The notes: generated by a model not told the origin, from the sequence alone. Shown: positions 38,587 to 47,631, numbered from the stretch's first letter. The stretch is 64,000 nucleotides of DNA from Advenella mandrilli (GCF_016595155.1 NZ_JAENGP010000003.1:186001-250000); one strand, 5' to 3'. Numbers and translations are program-made.

Positions 38587-39168
38587 ATGCCAACACCTTT
38601 TGCTCTTTTTATTCTGGGCCATGCCGGTACTGGCAAATCGGTTCTGACATCTCACTTTATCCGCCAGGAACTGCAACAGCATCGCACCTGGTGTGTACTG
38701 GACAAAGACACCATCGGTGAATACTGGACCGGTCCTTTGCTAGAGGCTTATGGGCAAGACCCCAATGATCGTGACAGCCCTTTTTTCAAGGAAAAAGTAC
38801 GGGATTTGCAATACAAAAGCACTTTGCTGATTGGCAAAGATCAACTGGAACTGGGCCTGAATGTTGTATTTCCAGGCCCCTGGAGCAAAGAACTTGCCAC
38901 CCAAGCGCTCTTTTCGGCAGAAACATTGGGCCTGCCATTAAACACAATACTGCGTCACGTCTGGCTGGAACTGCCTCACAGCATCCGCAAGGAACGTATT
39001 ATTCAACGCGCAGACCCGCGCGACCAATGGAAACTGGATCATTGGGATGACTATATTTATGCCCTGAGAAAACCACAGGCTGTAGAGGAAGGCAAAATCC
39101 CCATCCTTAATGCCGCCCTGCCGGTTGAGCAACTACTGGAAGCGCTTAAAGAGCAAATTCATATTTAA
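38587..39168 (+). CDS. P-loop ATPase/kinase-like protein
   Basis: 193 residues from ATG 38587, which has AAGGG six bases upstream; an ATG six bases earlier touches that site. Walker A is GHAGTGKSVLTSHF near residues 11-24. Later features are a basic-Arg segment (SIRKERIIQRADPRDQWK near 137-154) resembling the lid of small-molecule kinases, and HWDDYIYAL. It resembles bacterial AAA_33/zeta-toxin-like kinases of unknown substrate. It lies 57 bp after tetR and seven bases before a LysR gene, so it may be co-transcribed with either. Confidence 0.75.
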   Translation: MPTPFALFILGHAGTGKSVLTSHFIRQELQQHRTWCVLDKDTIGEYWTGPLLEAYGQDPNDRDSPFFKEKVRDLQYKSTLLIGKDQLELGLNVVFPGPWSKELATQALFSAETLGLPLNTILRHVWLELPHSIRKERIIQRADPRDQWKLDHWDDYIYALRKPQAVEEGKIPILNAALPVEQLLEALKEQIHI

Positions 39169-39174
39169 GCCGTC

Positions 39175-40089
39175 ATGCGAAAATTCAAGATACCCAGTAT
39201 CGCCGCCCTTACCGCTTTTGAGGCGGCGGCCCGGCATGAAAGTTTTTCTCTGGCGGCCAAAGAGCTTTCCCTGACAGAAAGCGCCATCTCACGCCAAATT
39301 GCCACACTTGAAGCCAATCTTGGCGTGCATTTGTTTGTGCGCAATAAACAAAGGGTCATGCTAACCCGGGCCGGCTTCCTCTATGCAACAAAAATCCGCC
39401 AGCCTATGGAAACCCTGGACAGGGATACGCTTAACCTGATTGCCTTTGGTGGACGTGGAGGTCATCTTGAACTGGCCGTTCTGCCTACTTTTGCCTCGCA
39501 CTGGCTCATTCCCCGGCTCCCTGAATTCAGCCGGCGGCACCAGGATATCTTTATTAATATGGGTGTCAGCACCGATATATTTTCTTTTTCGGAAACCCAT
39601 TTTGAAGCAGCCATTCATTATGGCAAGCCTACCTGGCCTGGCACTACTGCCGATTATTTGTTTGGTGAAGAAGTCGTGCCGATTTGTTCACCTGGACTAT
39701 TGAAAAAACCGGTAAGCAGCGCCAAAGACCTGTTGCAATACCCTCTGCTGCATTCCACCACCCGCCCCGATAGCTGGACGCATTGGTTTCTGCAACAGGG
39801 CATTGATGCCCCCACTTCACGGGAGGGCGTACGCTATGAACTGCATACAATGCTGATTAGCGGCGCGGCAGCCGGCATGGGCATAGCCCTGGTACCCAAA
39901 TTCCTGATAGAAGACCGACTGCCAACCCTGGGGGTTATCGTCCCATACCAAACAACCGTTTCACAAGACGCCGCTTATTATCTGGTTTATCCCAGCGAAT
40001 TCCGTCACGGGAAACCACTGGAAATGTTCCGCTCATGGCTTCTGGAACAGGCGGCAAGCTATTGTGCCCATCATGCAAACCAAACATGA
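39175..40089 (+). CDS. LysR-family regulator, GcvA type
   Basis: 304 residues. The N-terminus (IPSIAALTAFEAAARHESFSLAAKELSLTESAISRQIATLE) is typical of GcvA-like LysR regulators. A substrate-binding domain follows (from about 92: GHLELAVLPTFASHWLIPRLPEF). It starts seven bases after the P-loop gene and is convergent with the 2-oxoadipate dioxygenase gene, whose regulator it could be (position only). Confidence 0.9.
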   Translation: MRKFKIPSIAALTAFEAAARHESFSLAAKELSLTESAISRQIATLEANLGVHLFVRNKQRVMLTRAGFLYATKIRQPMETLDRDTLNLIAFGGRGGHLELAVLPTFASHWLIPRLPEFSRRHQDIFINMGVSTDIFSFSETHFEAAIHYGKPTWPGTTADYLFGEEVVPICSPGLLKKPVSSAKDLLQYPLLHSTTRPDSWTHWFLQQGIDAPTSREGVRYELHTMLISGAAAGMGIALVPKFLIEDRLPTLGVIVPYQTTVSQDAAYYLVYPSEFRHGKPLEMFRSWLLEQAASYCAHHANQT

Positions 40090-40116
40090 AGGGCCACAAA
40101 CAAGCGCCCAGGCCGC

Positions 40117-41502
40117 TTAAGCGACGACGGTTTCCAGCGTACTGAAAAGCACTTCAATGGACTTTGCCTGCGCCGCTTCGTAAAGCATCAGTTCATCCAG
40201 CACGGCAATACCCAAATCTTTTTCAAACTGCAATCTGGACGCATTGGCAGCATAATGCTTTTGCTCGGCACCACCCAGATTCGACTGAAAAATGCCAGCC
40301 GCACTGACGGGCAGAAAATCCTCGTAAACAATCGGTTCTACTGCGACTGCACCTGTCGAAATCAGCACATCCAGATCACGGACCCCATCTGATCCGGCCT
40401 TGGCATTAAACAGAGCCGCATCATTAAGTACATAGCGGAAATAAGCCAGCTGCTCTTTCCTTAATGTCTCAACGTCATCAGGAAATGCCTTGAAAGACTC
40501 AGCCAGTCGCCTGGCATAACCATCTCCGGCATTGCCTTCATTATTATAACTGCGTGCCTGATCCAGCAACTGATCATACAAGGCACGCCCCTTGGCCGTC
40601 AGTGCCACGCCACGCTGTTCTATTTCTCCAAAACGGGCGGTGTGCGTACCTGCCTGTTCATCATCGGCAAAACGGATTTTTTCTTCCAGTGCCTTAAAAC
40701 TGGTCTGGCGCAGCAGAATCGGGCACTGACGACGTGGCGGACCTTCAATCACCTCTTTAGGGTTCAGACCAAGCTGTCCCATCTGTTCCTGCACCTCGTC
40801 GATATCCAGCGTACGAGGTGTCAGGTGATTAATATGCGGCCCTTTGAAACAGACCACATCTGCAATCAAGCGATGCGAATCATGCAATTGCTTATAAATC
40901 TCCTGTGAGACAGTCGCATCCTGATGCCAGCGGAAAATTTCCTTTACCTCTGAAACAAAAATGTGCGCATCCTGCCCGGACAAACCACCCTCTGATTCGT
41001 ACTTATCAAGTAGATGCAAAACCCTATCGGAAAAAATCTGCCGCCTCTCCAGGATGGCTGCCGCCTTTTCCCTTAAAGCCTCATCTTCGATCAGCTCCAG
41101 ACGTAACAATGAAGTAAATACCCGAAAAGGATTGCGATTTAATGCCTCATCGGTAATTGGCCTGAATGCGGTGGCATGTACCGGCACACCGGCAACCGAT
41201 AAATCATAATAGCCAACCGGATGCATGCCCATAACATAGAAAATACGTCGCATGGTATGCAACTCTTCGGGTTTGCCCAGCCGAATGGCACCATGCCGCT
41301 CCACATCCAGCCGGGCCAGCTCATTGGCACTGTCCAGCGCCTTATGCAAAGCAGGATTGCGATCAAGCACGCCCGTATTAACCTTACTCACAATATCAAG
41401 CAATGCGCCATACTTGGGCACTTCATCCCGATACATATCAGACATTTCACAGGAAAAGCGGGATCGAATTTCATCGGCAGAGATAGGGTGAGGAATAGTC
41501 AC
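40117..41502 (-). CDS. 2-oxoadipate dioxygenase/decarboxylase (HglS, DUF1338, YdcJ-like)
   Basis: 461 residues with the GTG start at 41502. This start is supported by numbering: it places the conserved ERHGAIR His at 70 and the INHLTPRT His at 226, the positions I recall for the metal ligands of Pseudomonas HglS (His70, His226, Glu294); a Glu pair lies at 293-295 (FGEIEQRG). The family converts 2-oxoadipate to D-2-hydroxyglutarate in D-lysine breakdown and contains non-haem iron. The open frame extends further upstream through a hydrophobic stretch that does not belong to the family. No other lysine genes are adjacent. Confidence 0.88.
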   Translation of the reverse strand: MTIPHPISADEIRSRFSCEMSDMYRDEVPKYGALLDIVSKVNTGVLDRNPALHKALDSANELARLDVERHGAIRLGKPEELHTMRRIFYVMGMHPVGYYDLSVAGVPVHATAFRPITDEALNRNPFRVFTSLLRLELIEDEALREKAAAILERRQIFSDRVLHLLDKYESEGGLSGQDAHIFVSEVKEIFRWHQDATVSQEIYKQLHDSHRLIADVVCFKGPHINHLTPRTLDIDEVQEQMGQLGLNPKEVIEGPPRRQCPILLRQTSFKALEEKIRFADDEQAGTHTARFGEIEQRGVALTAKGRALYDQLLDQARSYNNEGNAGDGYARRLAESFKAFPDDVETLRKEQLAYFRYVLNDAALFNAKAGSDGVRDLDVLISTGAVAVEPIVYEDFLPVSAAGIFQSNLGGAEQKHYAANASRLQFEKDLGIAVLDELMLYEAAQAKSIEVLFSTLETVVA

Positions 41503-41835
41503 AACAAAATTTCCATAAATTAAGTATATTGACCTGCGTATTAATAAACAAAAAAGCAGGCAACAAAGAATGATCAGGAATTTTAGGGTGCCTGCACCGG
41601 GCAGGTCAAACGATCTTATCTCACCAGGTAATGTATAAAACTCATTAACTATGCCATTACTCATATTTGAAAATATCACGCGTCAAGCACCTGATTGAAT
41701 ACGTTAAAAGCATGCTGGCATCCACAACAAACCTCGGTTAAACTTCTTCTTACCCGGCAGGATTAACAATACCCAATACCACTATATTCAAACCTTTCCT
41801 TGCCAGGAAAGGTGCCTTCCAAACAGGGGTACAGC
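41503..41835. other. divergent intergenic region with a small hairpin
   Basis: 333 bp between the HglS-type gene (minus) and the thioredoxin-like gene (plus). A perfect 7-bp hairpin, cctttcc (41793-41799) with ggaaagg (41806-41812), sits in the leader 24 bp before the thioredoxin-like start. An open frame on the minus strand continues out of hglS but lacks a suitable start. Nothing else was recognised. Confidence 0.5.
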
Positions 41836-42339
41836 ATGAATAAAAGTTACTTACCAATACAGGAATGGCACGTATCGCAATGGTTTAACACGCAACAGCC
41901 ACTGCACCTGAGTAACCTGCGTGGTCATGTCGTCATGATTCATGCCTTCCAGATGCTCTGTCCGGGTTGCGTATTGCATGCCATCCCACAAGCCGTACGG
42001 GTTCATCAGGGCCTGGCGTCCGAGGGGCTTAAAGTAATTGGCCTGCACACGGTTTTTGAGCATCATGATGCCATGCAGCCACACGCACTTGAAGCCTTCA
42101 TTCACGAATACCGTTTACGCTTTCCAATCGGTGTAGACACGGCCTCTGAACACTCTCACATTCCGAAAACAATGGCGCAGTGGGGTTTGCAAGGCACCCC
42201 CAGCCTTCTGGTCTTGGACCGGCAAGGCCATATCAGGCTTGATCATTTCGGTCAGATCGACGATATACAGCTCGGTGCCCTATTGGGCCGCTTGCTGGCC
42301 GAACCAGACATCCCAAGAAACAACTCCTCCGATAAGTAA
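41836..42339 (+). CDS. thioredoxin-fold redoxin protein (TlpA/AhpC-like)
   Basis: 167 residues. A redoxin/thioredoxin fold is suggested by LSNLRGHVVMIHAFQMLCPGCVLHAIPQ (residues about 24-51 read in pieces) with the active site CPGC, and by WGLQGTPSLLVLDRQGHI near 127-144 with the cis-Pro. No signal peptide is visible, so it is probably cytoplasmic, unlike secreted TlpA. Role unknown; general thiol-disulfide exchange or peroxide reduction is likely. Confidence 0.82.
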   Translation: MNKSYLPIQEWHVSQWFNTQQPLHLSNLRGHVVMIHAFQMLCPGCVLHAIPQAVRVHQGLASEGLKVIGLHTVFEHHDAMQPHALEAFIHEYRLRFPIGVDTASEHSHIPKTMAQWGLQGTPSLLVLDRQGHIRLDHFGQIDDIQLGALLGRLLAEPDIPRNNSSDK

Positions 42340-42445
42340 AGCTGAACCAAGACTTAACTTACATATCCGGACTTCTTCATTGAGAGCCAGTAACAAGCCC
42401 TGTACAATTTACCCATTACAAAAACAGATAGCCAATCAGGGAATT

Positions 42446-43375
42446 ATGGACTTACGTCAAATAGAATGCTTTTTATGCCTGTTCCAGCAAGGTAATGTGA
42501 CACGCGCAGCCAAACAACTGGGCATTGTCCAGTCTGCCTTAAGCACGCAAATCAGCAAACTTGAAAAAGACCTGGACATCCGTCTGTTTGACCGCTCAAG
42601 TCGGGGTGTAACCCCCACCACGGCAGGTGAAAAACTGCACAAGATGCTATTGCCCCTTGCCCGGGAAGTAGATAGCATTCAGCAACAAATGCTGGATCTT
42701 GGCGGAGAGGCATCCGGCCTGGTCAGGGTAGGCCTTGCGCCTTCCCTTGGGGTCAATGTTGTACCAAATGCACTGTCCAGATACTGTGTCGATTTCCCGA
42801 ATGTGACCATTCAGCTGTCAGTGGGTTATACCAACATTCTGATTGAAAATCTGGATGCAGGAAAAATTGATTTCGCCATTACCAATGACACCCCCAAACT
42901 GGGCAGTCTTATTTCCAGCCCGATCATGAGCGAAGAACTGGTACTGGTGGTTGCCTGTAATAGTAAATTTCTCACATCATCCATACCCGACTTTAACCAG
43001 ATACCACCTGGACGCCTGATTGTTCCCAGCAGTGGCCAGGTATTGCGCAGCCTGATTGACGACCACTTGCGCAAGACAGGCAAAACCATGCAGTCCCATC
43101 TTGAACTGGATGCACTGATGCCTACCATGGAACTGGTAAAAACCGGTGAATGGGCAACCATTTTACCTGTCAGCGCCATTTCCCGGGACCTGGAAAACAA
43201 AGTACTGTGTATCGCCCGTATTACCGACCCGATCCACCGTGAGCTTATTTCCGTTTATCACCCACGTCGTCCCCTGAGCCTGGCTGCCCAAAATTTACTG
43301 CAAGCCTTTGAGACTGAAGTAAAACGGGTGGGTGAGCTGGCCAATCAGACACTGCAGAAATCCACTCAAGCCTGA
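42446..43375 (+). CDS. LysR-family regulator
   Basis: 309 residues from ATG 42446. The helix-turn-helix is at residues about 3-62 (MDLRQIECFLCLFQQGNVTRAAK, ALSTQISKLEKDLDIRLFDR). The ligand domain starts at about 90. It resembles CbbR/NAC-like regulators in its MDLRQ start. It lies directly upstream of the Bug receptor/aldolase/SDR cluster on the same strand and is separated from it by a terminator and a 16-base palindrome that could be its operator. Confidence 0.9.
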   Translation: MDLRQIECFLCLFQQGNVTRAAKQLGIVQSALSTQISKLEKDLDIRLFDRSSRGVTPTTAGEKLHKMLLPLAREVDSIQQQMLDLGGEASGLVRVGLAPSLGVNVVPNALSRYCVDFPNVTIQLSVGYTNILIENLDAGKIDFAITNDTPKLGSLISSPIMSEELVLVVACNSKFLTSSIPDFNQIPPGRLIVPSSGQVLRSLIDDHLRKTGKTMQSHLELDALMPTMELVKTGEWATILPVSAISRDLENKVLCIARITDPIHRELISVYHPRRPLSLAAQNLLQAFETEVKRVGELANQTLQKSTQA

Positions 43376-43415
43376 CCACTCTCCCATAAACAATCACCTC
43401 ACCTGACGTTTAGCG

Positions 43416-43446
43416 TTCAGGCGGGGGAATGCGCCTGAATTTTGTT
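43416..43446 (+). terminator. intrinsic terminator after the LysR gene
   Basis: Stem ttcaggcg (43416-43423) with cgcctgaa (43432-43439), followed by TTTTGTT. Confidence 0.75.
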
Positions 43447-43492
43447 CAAAAAAGTGAAAAACAACAATTCCACGCCCCTTATCATCTTTTAT

Positions 43493-43508
43493 ATTGATAT
43501 AAATCAAT
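43493..43508. promoter_or_regulatory. FNR/ANR-like or LysR-type palindrome upstream of the Bug receptor gene
   Basis: ATTGATATAAATCAAT contains TTGAT-N4-ATCAA, a perfect match to the FNR/ANR consensus. It is centred about 51 bp before the receptor ATG. The same palindrome could serve the adjacent LysR regulator. Confidence 0.5.
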
Positions 43509-43551
43509 TATTATATTAATATTTTAGATGTAAAACTCAGGAGGAGACATC

Positions 43552-44529
43552 ATGACAATGCTCAAAAAATCACTTATTGCCCTATCATCAGCACTAACGC
43601 TAACCATCTGTTCCCAGGCATATGCCAGTTATCCGGAAAAACCCATTACCTTTGTGGTCGGTTTTCCACCAGGCACATCCACTGATGCTGTCGCCCGCAT
43701 CCTGGGGGAAAGCATGGGAAGAAAACTGGGGCAAAGCATTATTGTAGAAAACAAGCCGGGTGTCGGTGGCAGCCTGGGCGTAGCACAGGTGGCCAAAGCC
43801 AAACCCGATGGCTACACCCTGGTACTGTCTGCAACAGCCCCCATGAATATCAACCCGCATGTGTATAAATCACTCACTTACGACCCGTTGAAAGATCTTG
43901 AGCCGATCGGGCAAAGCACCTGGCTGCCTTACGTACTTGTGATGAACAAAACAAAAAACGTAAACAGCTTCAAAGAACTGATTGATTATGCCAAAGCCCA
44001 CCCTGGTGAGCTCACTTACGCATCTATCGGTAAAGGCACCACCAGCCATTTATTGATGGAAATGCTTAGTAAAACTTCTGGTCTTGACATGGTTCATGTG
44101 CCCTACTCCGGCAGTACCCAGTCACAATCCGATGTCATTGGCGGCAATGTGGACATGACCTTTGATACCGTTGTGTCAGCCTTGCCTCATGTCAAGGCTG
44201 GTCGTTTGAATGCCCTCGCTGTCAGTGTCAACAAACGTGCCGAACTGGCTCCTGATATTCCCACCATCGAAGAACAGGGTATTCCCAATTTCAACATGGG
44301 CGCCTGGCTTGGTTTTTTTGCACCTAAAGGTACTTCCCCGGAAATCATCCAGAAGCTGCATACCACTCTGAATGAGTCACTAAACGACCCGGAAACCCGC
44401 AAAAAACTGATCGCACTGGGCTCAGAAGTCGTCAGCAGTGAATCGCCACAGGCATTTGCCGAGATGGTTAAAGAAAATTATGAAACCTGGGGCAACCTGG
44501 TTAAAACCGCAGGAATTGAAAAGCAATGA
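43552..44529 (+). CDS. Bug-family periplasmic solute receptor (TctC-like)
   Basis: 325 residues. A Sec signal (residues about 1-25, ending QAYA) precedes SYPEKPITFVVGFPPGTSTDAVAR, the first Bug signature, and IVENKPGVGGSLG follows near 63-75. The mature protein captures a carboxylate or similar ligand. An AGGAGG ribosome site precedes the ATG. No TctA/TctB membrane genes are nearby, so it must share a membrane partner or act in sensing. The stop overlaps the aldolase start by four bases (ATGA). Confidence 0.93.
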   Translation: MTMLKKSLIALSSALTLTICSQAYASYPEKPITFVVGFPPGTSTDAVARILGESMGRKLGQSIIVENKPGVGGSLGVAQVAKAKPDGYTLVLSATAPMNINPHVYKSLTYDPLKDLEPIGQSTWLPYVLVMNKTKNVNSFKELIDYAKAHPGELTYASIGKGTTSHLLMEMLSKTSGLDMVHVPYSGSTQSQSDVIGGNVDMTFDTVVSALPHVKAGRLNALAVSVNKRAELAPDIPTIEEQGIPNFNMGAWLGFFAPKGTSPEIIQKLHTTLNESLNDPETRKKLIALGSEVVSSESPQAFAEMVKENYETWGNLVKTAGIEKQ

Positions 44530-45269
44530 ATTACAGTCAAGAAGAATGGGAAGCCCGCGTCAATCTGGCCGCATGCTATCGGCTCATGCCCTTATTTGGC
44601 ATGAGTGATTTAATCTATAACCATATCACCGCCCGCATTCCGGGCACCGATGATGAAATTCTCATTAATCCTTATGGTTATATGTACGAGGAAATCACGG
44701 CTTCCAGCCTAATCAAAATCAACATCAAGGGTGATGTTCTGCATAACCCTCACGGCGAAGAGCTGGGCATCAACCAGGCAGGTTATGTCATTCACAGTGC
44801 GGTTCATGCCGCCCGCCATGATGTCAGCTGTGTCATTCATACACACTCACGTGCAGGCATGGCTGTTTCTGCCATGGAGTGTGGCTTATTGCCCATTACC
44901 CAAACCTCCATGCGTTTCAAAGACGTTGCCTATCATGATTACGAAAGTGTCGCCATTGAAATGGATGAACAGGCCCGCCTGGTAGCAGACCTGGGTACGC
45001 AAGATGCCATGATTCTGCGTAATCACGGCTTGCTGGTGGCATCGGCCTCCATTGCCGAAGCCTTTAATGCCATTTACTGGCTTGAAATGGCCTGCCGGGT
45101 CCAGGTTGACGCCCTGGCCAGTGGCACCAAGCTGATCATGCCATCGGAAGCCGTCATTAACCGCACCCATCACTTGTACCAGCCAACGGTCAGAAGACCG
45201 TTCGGCTTAATGGAATGGCCTGCCATGCTACGTTATCTGGATCGCCGTACACCAGGTTATAAAGACTAA
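44526..45269 (+). CDS. class II aldolase/adducin-family protein
   Basis: 247 residues. The zinc ligands are visible in CVIHTHSRAGMAV (two His near residue 100) and LRNHGLLVAS (His near 165). The N-terminus is ACYRLMPLFGMSDLIYNHITARIPG, typical of the family, which includes fuculose-phosphate aldolases and decarboxylating relatives. The start is coupled to the receptor by an ATGA overlap, and an SDR follows after 33 bp. The cluster suggests breakdown of a hydroxy-acid or sugar-like compound captured by the receptor. Confidence 0.88.
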   Translation: MNYSQEEWEARVNLAACYRLMPLFGMSDLIYNHITARIPGTDDEILINPYGYMYEEITASSLIKINIKGDVLHNPHGEELGINQAGYVIHSAVHAARHDVSCVIHTHSRAGMAVSAMECGLLPITQTSMRFKDVAYHDYESVAIEMDEQARLVADLGTQDAMILRNHGLLVASASIAEAFNAIYWLEMACRVQVDALASGTKLIMPSEAVINRTHHLYQPTVRRPFGLMEWPAMLRYLDRRTPGYKD

Positions 45270-45302
45270 CTCCCATAACAGCAACAACCGGAAAACACAT
45301 CA

Positions 45303-46076
45303 ATGAATGACGTAAACAATCTGTTTTCATTAAGCGGGCAAGTGGCCCTGGTGACCGGCTCCACCCAGGGGCTGGGATACCAAATAGCGCAAGGGCTTGG
45401 CAAAGCCGGCGCGCGCATTATTGTTCACAGCAGAAGTGAAGAAAAAGCCAGGCAAACCGCCCAAACCCTGACCGGGGCAGGCCTGGATGCCGGCTGGGTC
45501 TGCTTCGATATTAATGACCAGAAAAAGTGCGAAGATGTGTTTTCCAACATTCAACAACAATATGGCCGGCTGGACATACTGGTAAATAATGCCAGTATCC
45601 GCAACCGCAAAACACTCAGTGATTTAAGCCCACTTGAGCTTGAAGATATTGTGCAAACCAATATTCTGGCCAATATCCGTATTTCACGGCACGCCATAGA
45701 ACTAATGAAAACCCGCAAATACGGGCGGATCGTAACCATCAGCTCCATCGCCGGGCAGCTGATCCGCTTTGGTGATTTTGCCTATCCCATTACCAAACAG
45801 GCACTTAATACCATGACCAGGGCCATCGCAGTTGAATTTGGTCGCGACGGCATCACCAGCAATGCCATTGCCCCCGGTACCTTTGCCACCGAATTCAATG
45901 AAAAACTTACCCAGGAAAGCAAAAACATTGCCAAGATGCAGGAAAGAAACCCCTTGCAACGCTGGGGTGATCCCATGGAAATTATTGGCCCCACCTTATT
46001 TTTCGCATCACCGGCAGCATCTTATGTCAATGGGCAGACCCTTGCCGTTGATGGTGGCTTTTCAATTACGTTTTAA
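45303..46076 (+). CDS. short-chain dehydrogenase/reductase
   Basis: 257 residues of classical SDR. The cofactor motif is TGSTQGLGYQIA near residues 19-30, followed by NNAS near 92, catalytic Ser in TISSIAGQ and Tyr/Lys in YPITKQAL near 160-164. The C-terminal VNGQTLAVDGGFSI is typical. It probably oxidises or reduces a hydroxyl of the compound processed by the coupled aldolase-family enzyme. Gluconate 5-dehydrogenase-like SDRs have similar spacing, but the substrate is not clear. Confidence 0.9.
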   Translation: MNDVNNLFSLSGQVALVTGSTQGLGYQIAQGLGKAGARIIVHSRSEEKARQTAQTLTGAGLDAGWVCFDINDQKKCEDVFSNIQQQYGRLDILVNNASIRNRKTLSDLSPLELEDIVQTNILANIRISRHAIELMKTRKYGRIVTISSIAGQLIRFGDFAYPITKQALNTMTRAIAVEFGRDGITSNAIAPGTFATEFNEKLTQESKNIAKMQERNPLQRWGDPMEIIGPTLFFASPAASYVNGQTLAVDGGFSITF

Positions 46077-46106
46077 CCCCCTTGCTCTTGCTGGGTCATA
46101 AACTGT

Positions 46107-46937
46107 TTATTTCAACCTGGCCTGTTCAGCAATCTGTGCTGCGGTCAGGTTATAAACTGCATCAATAATCCGGTTGCGATAGCTGGCATTGCCTTCCTGC
46201 GGCAGCAAATTTCCGTAAGCAATTTCTCCGGCAGTACCCATGCATGCCACCGCAGCAACTGCCGCGATAAAAGGTGATTCTGCCATCGGCAAAAAGGCCC
46301 CCACAAGGGAGCTGCACATACAACCCGTCCCGGTTACCCGCGCCATTTCGGGCCGGCCATTTTTTATAAAACAGATCCGCCTGCCATCAGAAACAATATC
46401 AATAGCCCCCGTCACCGCCAGCGTGGTATTCAATTTACGCGCGGTGTTTTCAATAAATGCCTGCATTTCCTGTTGCTGGCTATTAGTGTCAAACACTGCC
46501 GTGGCATCAACCCCCCTGGTTTGTTCATCCAGTCCGGCCAATACCCGTATTTCTGACAGATTGCCGCGAATGACAGAAAAGCGGGCCTGCTGCAACAATT
46601 GACGCACCGTTTCTGTCCGGTAGGGCGTGGCCCCCGCCCCCACCGGATCCAGGACCAGCGGGATTCCTTTTGCATTGGCCTGTTTTGCCGCTGCCAGCAT
46701 GGAAGCCACCGTTGCCTCATTCAAGGTGCCCGTATTAATCACCAGGGCAGAGGCAATTGACACCATATCCCTGACTTCATGAATGCTGTCCGCCATGACC
46801 GGCGAAGCCCCAATTGCCAGGGTCATGTTGGCGCAGTCATTCACCGTCACATAATTGGTAATATGATGAATCAACGGGGTACTGGCACGGACCTTGTCCA
46901 GTAAAGTTCCAATTTCGGTGTTCAGCTGATGCCGCAT
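46107..46937 (-). CDS. thiM: hydroxyethylthiazole kinase
   Basis: 276 residues from ATG 46937 (GGAGA six bases upstream; an in-frame ATG at 46958 is less likely). It contains the ThiM patterns IHHITNYVTVNDCANMTLAIGASPVM near the N-terminus, LVLDPVGAGATPYRT near 110, RGNLSEIRVL and VTGTGCMCSSLVGAF near 200. The enzyme phosphorylates the thiazole alcohol for thiamine salvage. No TPP riboswitch pattern is seen upstream. The pyrimidine-salvage genes tenA-thiY-thiX lie 15 kb away. Confidence 0.94.
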   Translation of the reverse strand: MRHQLNTEIGTLLDKVRASTPLIHHITNYVTVNDCANMTLAIGASPVMADSIHEVRDMVSIASALVINTGTLNEATVASMLAAAKQANAKGIPLVLDPVGAGATPYRTETVRQLLQQARFSVIRGNLSEIRVLAGLDEQTRGVDATAVFDTNSQQQEMQAFIENTARKLNTTLAVTGAIDIVSDGRRICFIKNGRPEMARVTGTGCMCSSLVGAFLPMAESPFIAAVAAVACMGTAGEIAYGNLLPQEGNASYRNRIIDAVYNLTAAQIAEQARLK

Positions 46938-46956
46938 TTTTTCTCCGGATACGTAC

Positions 46957-46989
46957 AAAATAAGGCCTGTTTAATACAAGCCTTATTTT
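46957..46989. terminator. bidirectional hairpin between the methyltransferase gene and thiM
   Basis: A perfect 10-bp stem aaaataaggc (46957-46966) with gccttatttt (46980-46989), with A-run and T-run flanks giving terminator character on either strand. It lies between the stop of the minus-strand methyltransferase gene and thiM. Confidence 0.75.
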
Positions 46990-47031
46990 ACTACTGTAAA
47001 AAAAATATCCGTCAATATCCATACACCCGGT

Positions 47032-47631
47032 TTACGTCTTGCGGGCAATAAACTGAACCACGGCTCCCTTGCCGGTATGAAGCTTTCCTTCATAAATGTC
47101 CCGTACACACTCCCTGCTGACAAGAAGGGAATATAATGCAAACGCCTTTTCCAGCTCTTCTTTGCTTACCAGCATGTCCACATTGCCAGGGCCGCCGGTA
47201 CGGTACTCAAGCTGCTCAGGCGTATACAGTTCAGCCAGCAGAATGCCCCCTGGCTTGAGTGTTTTAAGGACCTGCTCATACAGAAAAGGCCGGTTTGCCG
47301 AAGGCAAATGACAAAAAACCATGATAACCGCATCATATTCAGCCTCGGGTAACTCATGAGTCGTGAGATCGGCATGAATCGTGTGTACCCGGGTCTGCTT
47401 CAGGGCAGCCAGCTGGCGGGTTTTCTCAAGGCCGGCCTGCGCATAATCCAGTGCCCAGACCTGATTGCCCTGTTGGGCCAGAAAAACCGCATTGCGCCCT
47501 TCCCCCTCGCCAAGACATAAAATCTTTTGAGGCATTGCCAGCGTATTGAACAAATCCCTGTTCTCTTTCAGGAAATCATTGGGTTCAGTACCGTATACGT
47601 ACTCTTCACCTGAAAAACGCTCATTCCACAT
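47032..47631 (-). CDS. class I SAM-dependent methyltransferase (TehB-like)
   Basis: 199 residues. ATG 47631 has GGGAG six bases upstream and gives MWNERFSGEEYVYGTEPNDFL, a common start of this family. SAM motif I is ILCLGEGEGRNAVFLAQQG near residues 39-57 and motif IV is YDAVIMVFCHLP near 100. Related proteins are annotated as tellurite-resistance TehB-like or thiopurine-type methyltransferases; the substrate here is unknown. It is followed by a terminator hairpin and thiM on the same strand. Confidence 0.85.
   Translation of the reverse strand: MWNERFSGEEYVYGTEPNDFLKENRDLFNTLAMPQKILCLGEGEGRNAVFLAQQGNQVWALDYAQAGLEKTRQLAALKQTRVHTIHADLTTHELPEAEYDAVIMVFCHLPSANRPFLYEQVLKTLKPGGILLAELYTPEQLEYRTGGPGNVDMLVSKEELEKAFALYSLLVSRECVRDIYEGKLHTGKGAVVQFIARKT

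Noticed and set aside
41503-41679. Membrane-anchored N-terminal extension of the HglS-type protein
   Set aside because: The family is soluble and the GTG start at 41502 places the metal ligands at the known residue numbers.
46938-47031. TPP riboswitch before thiM
   Set aside because: The conserved CTGAGA and ACCTGA-type elements are missing; the hairpin present is a simple terminator.
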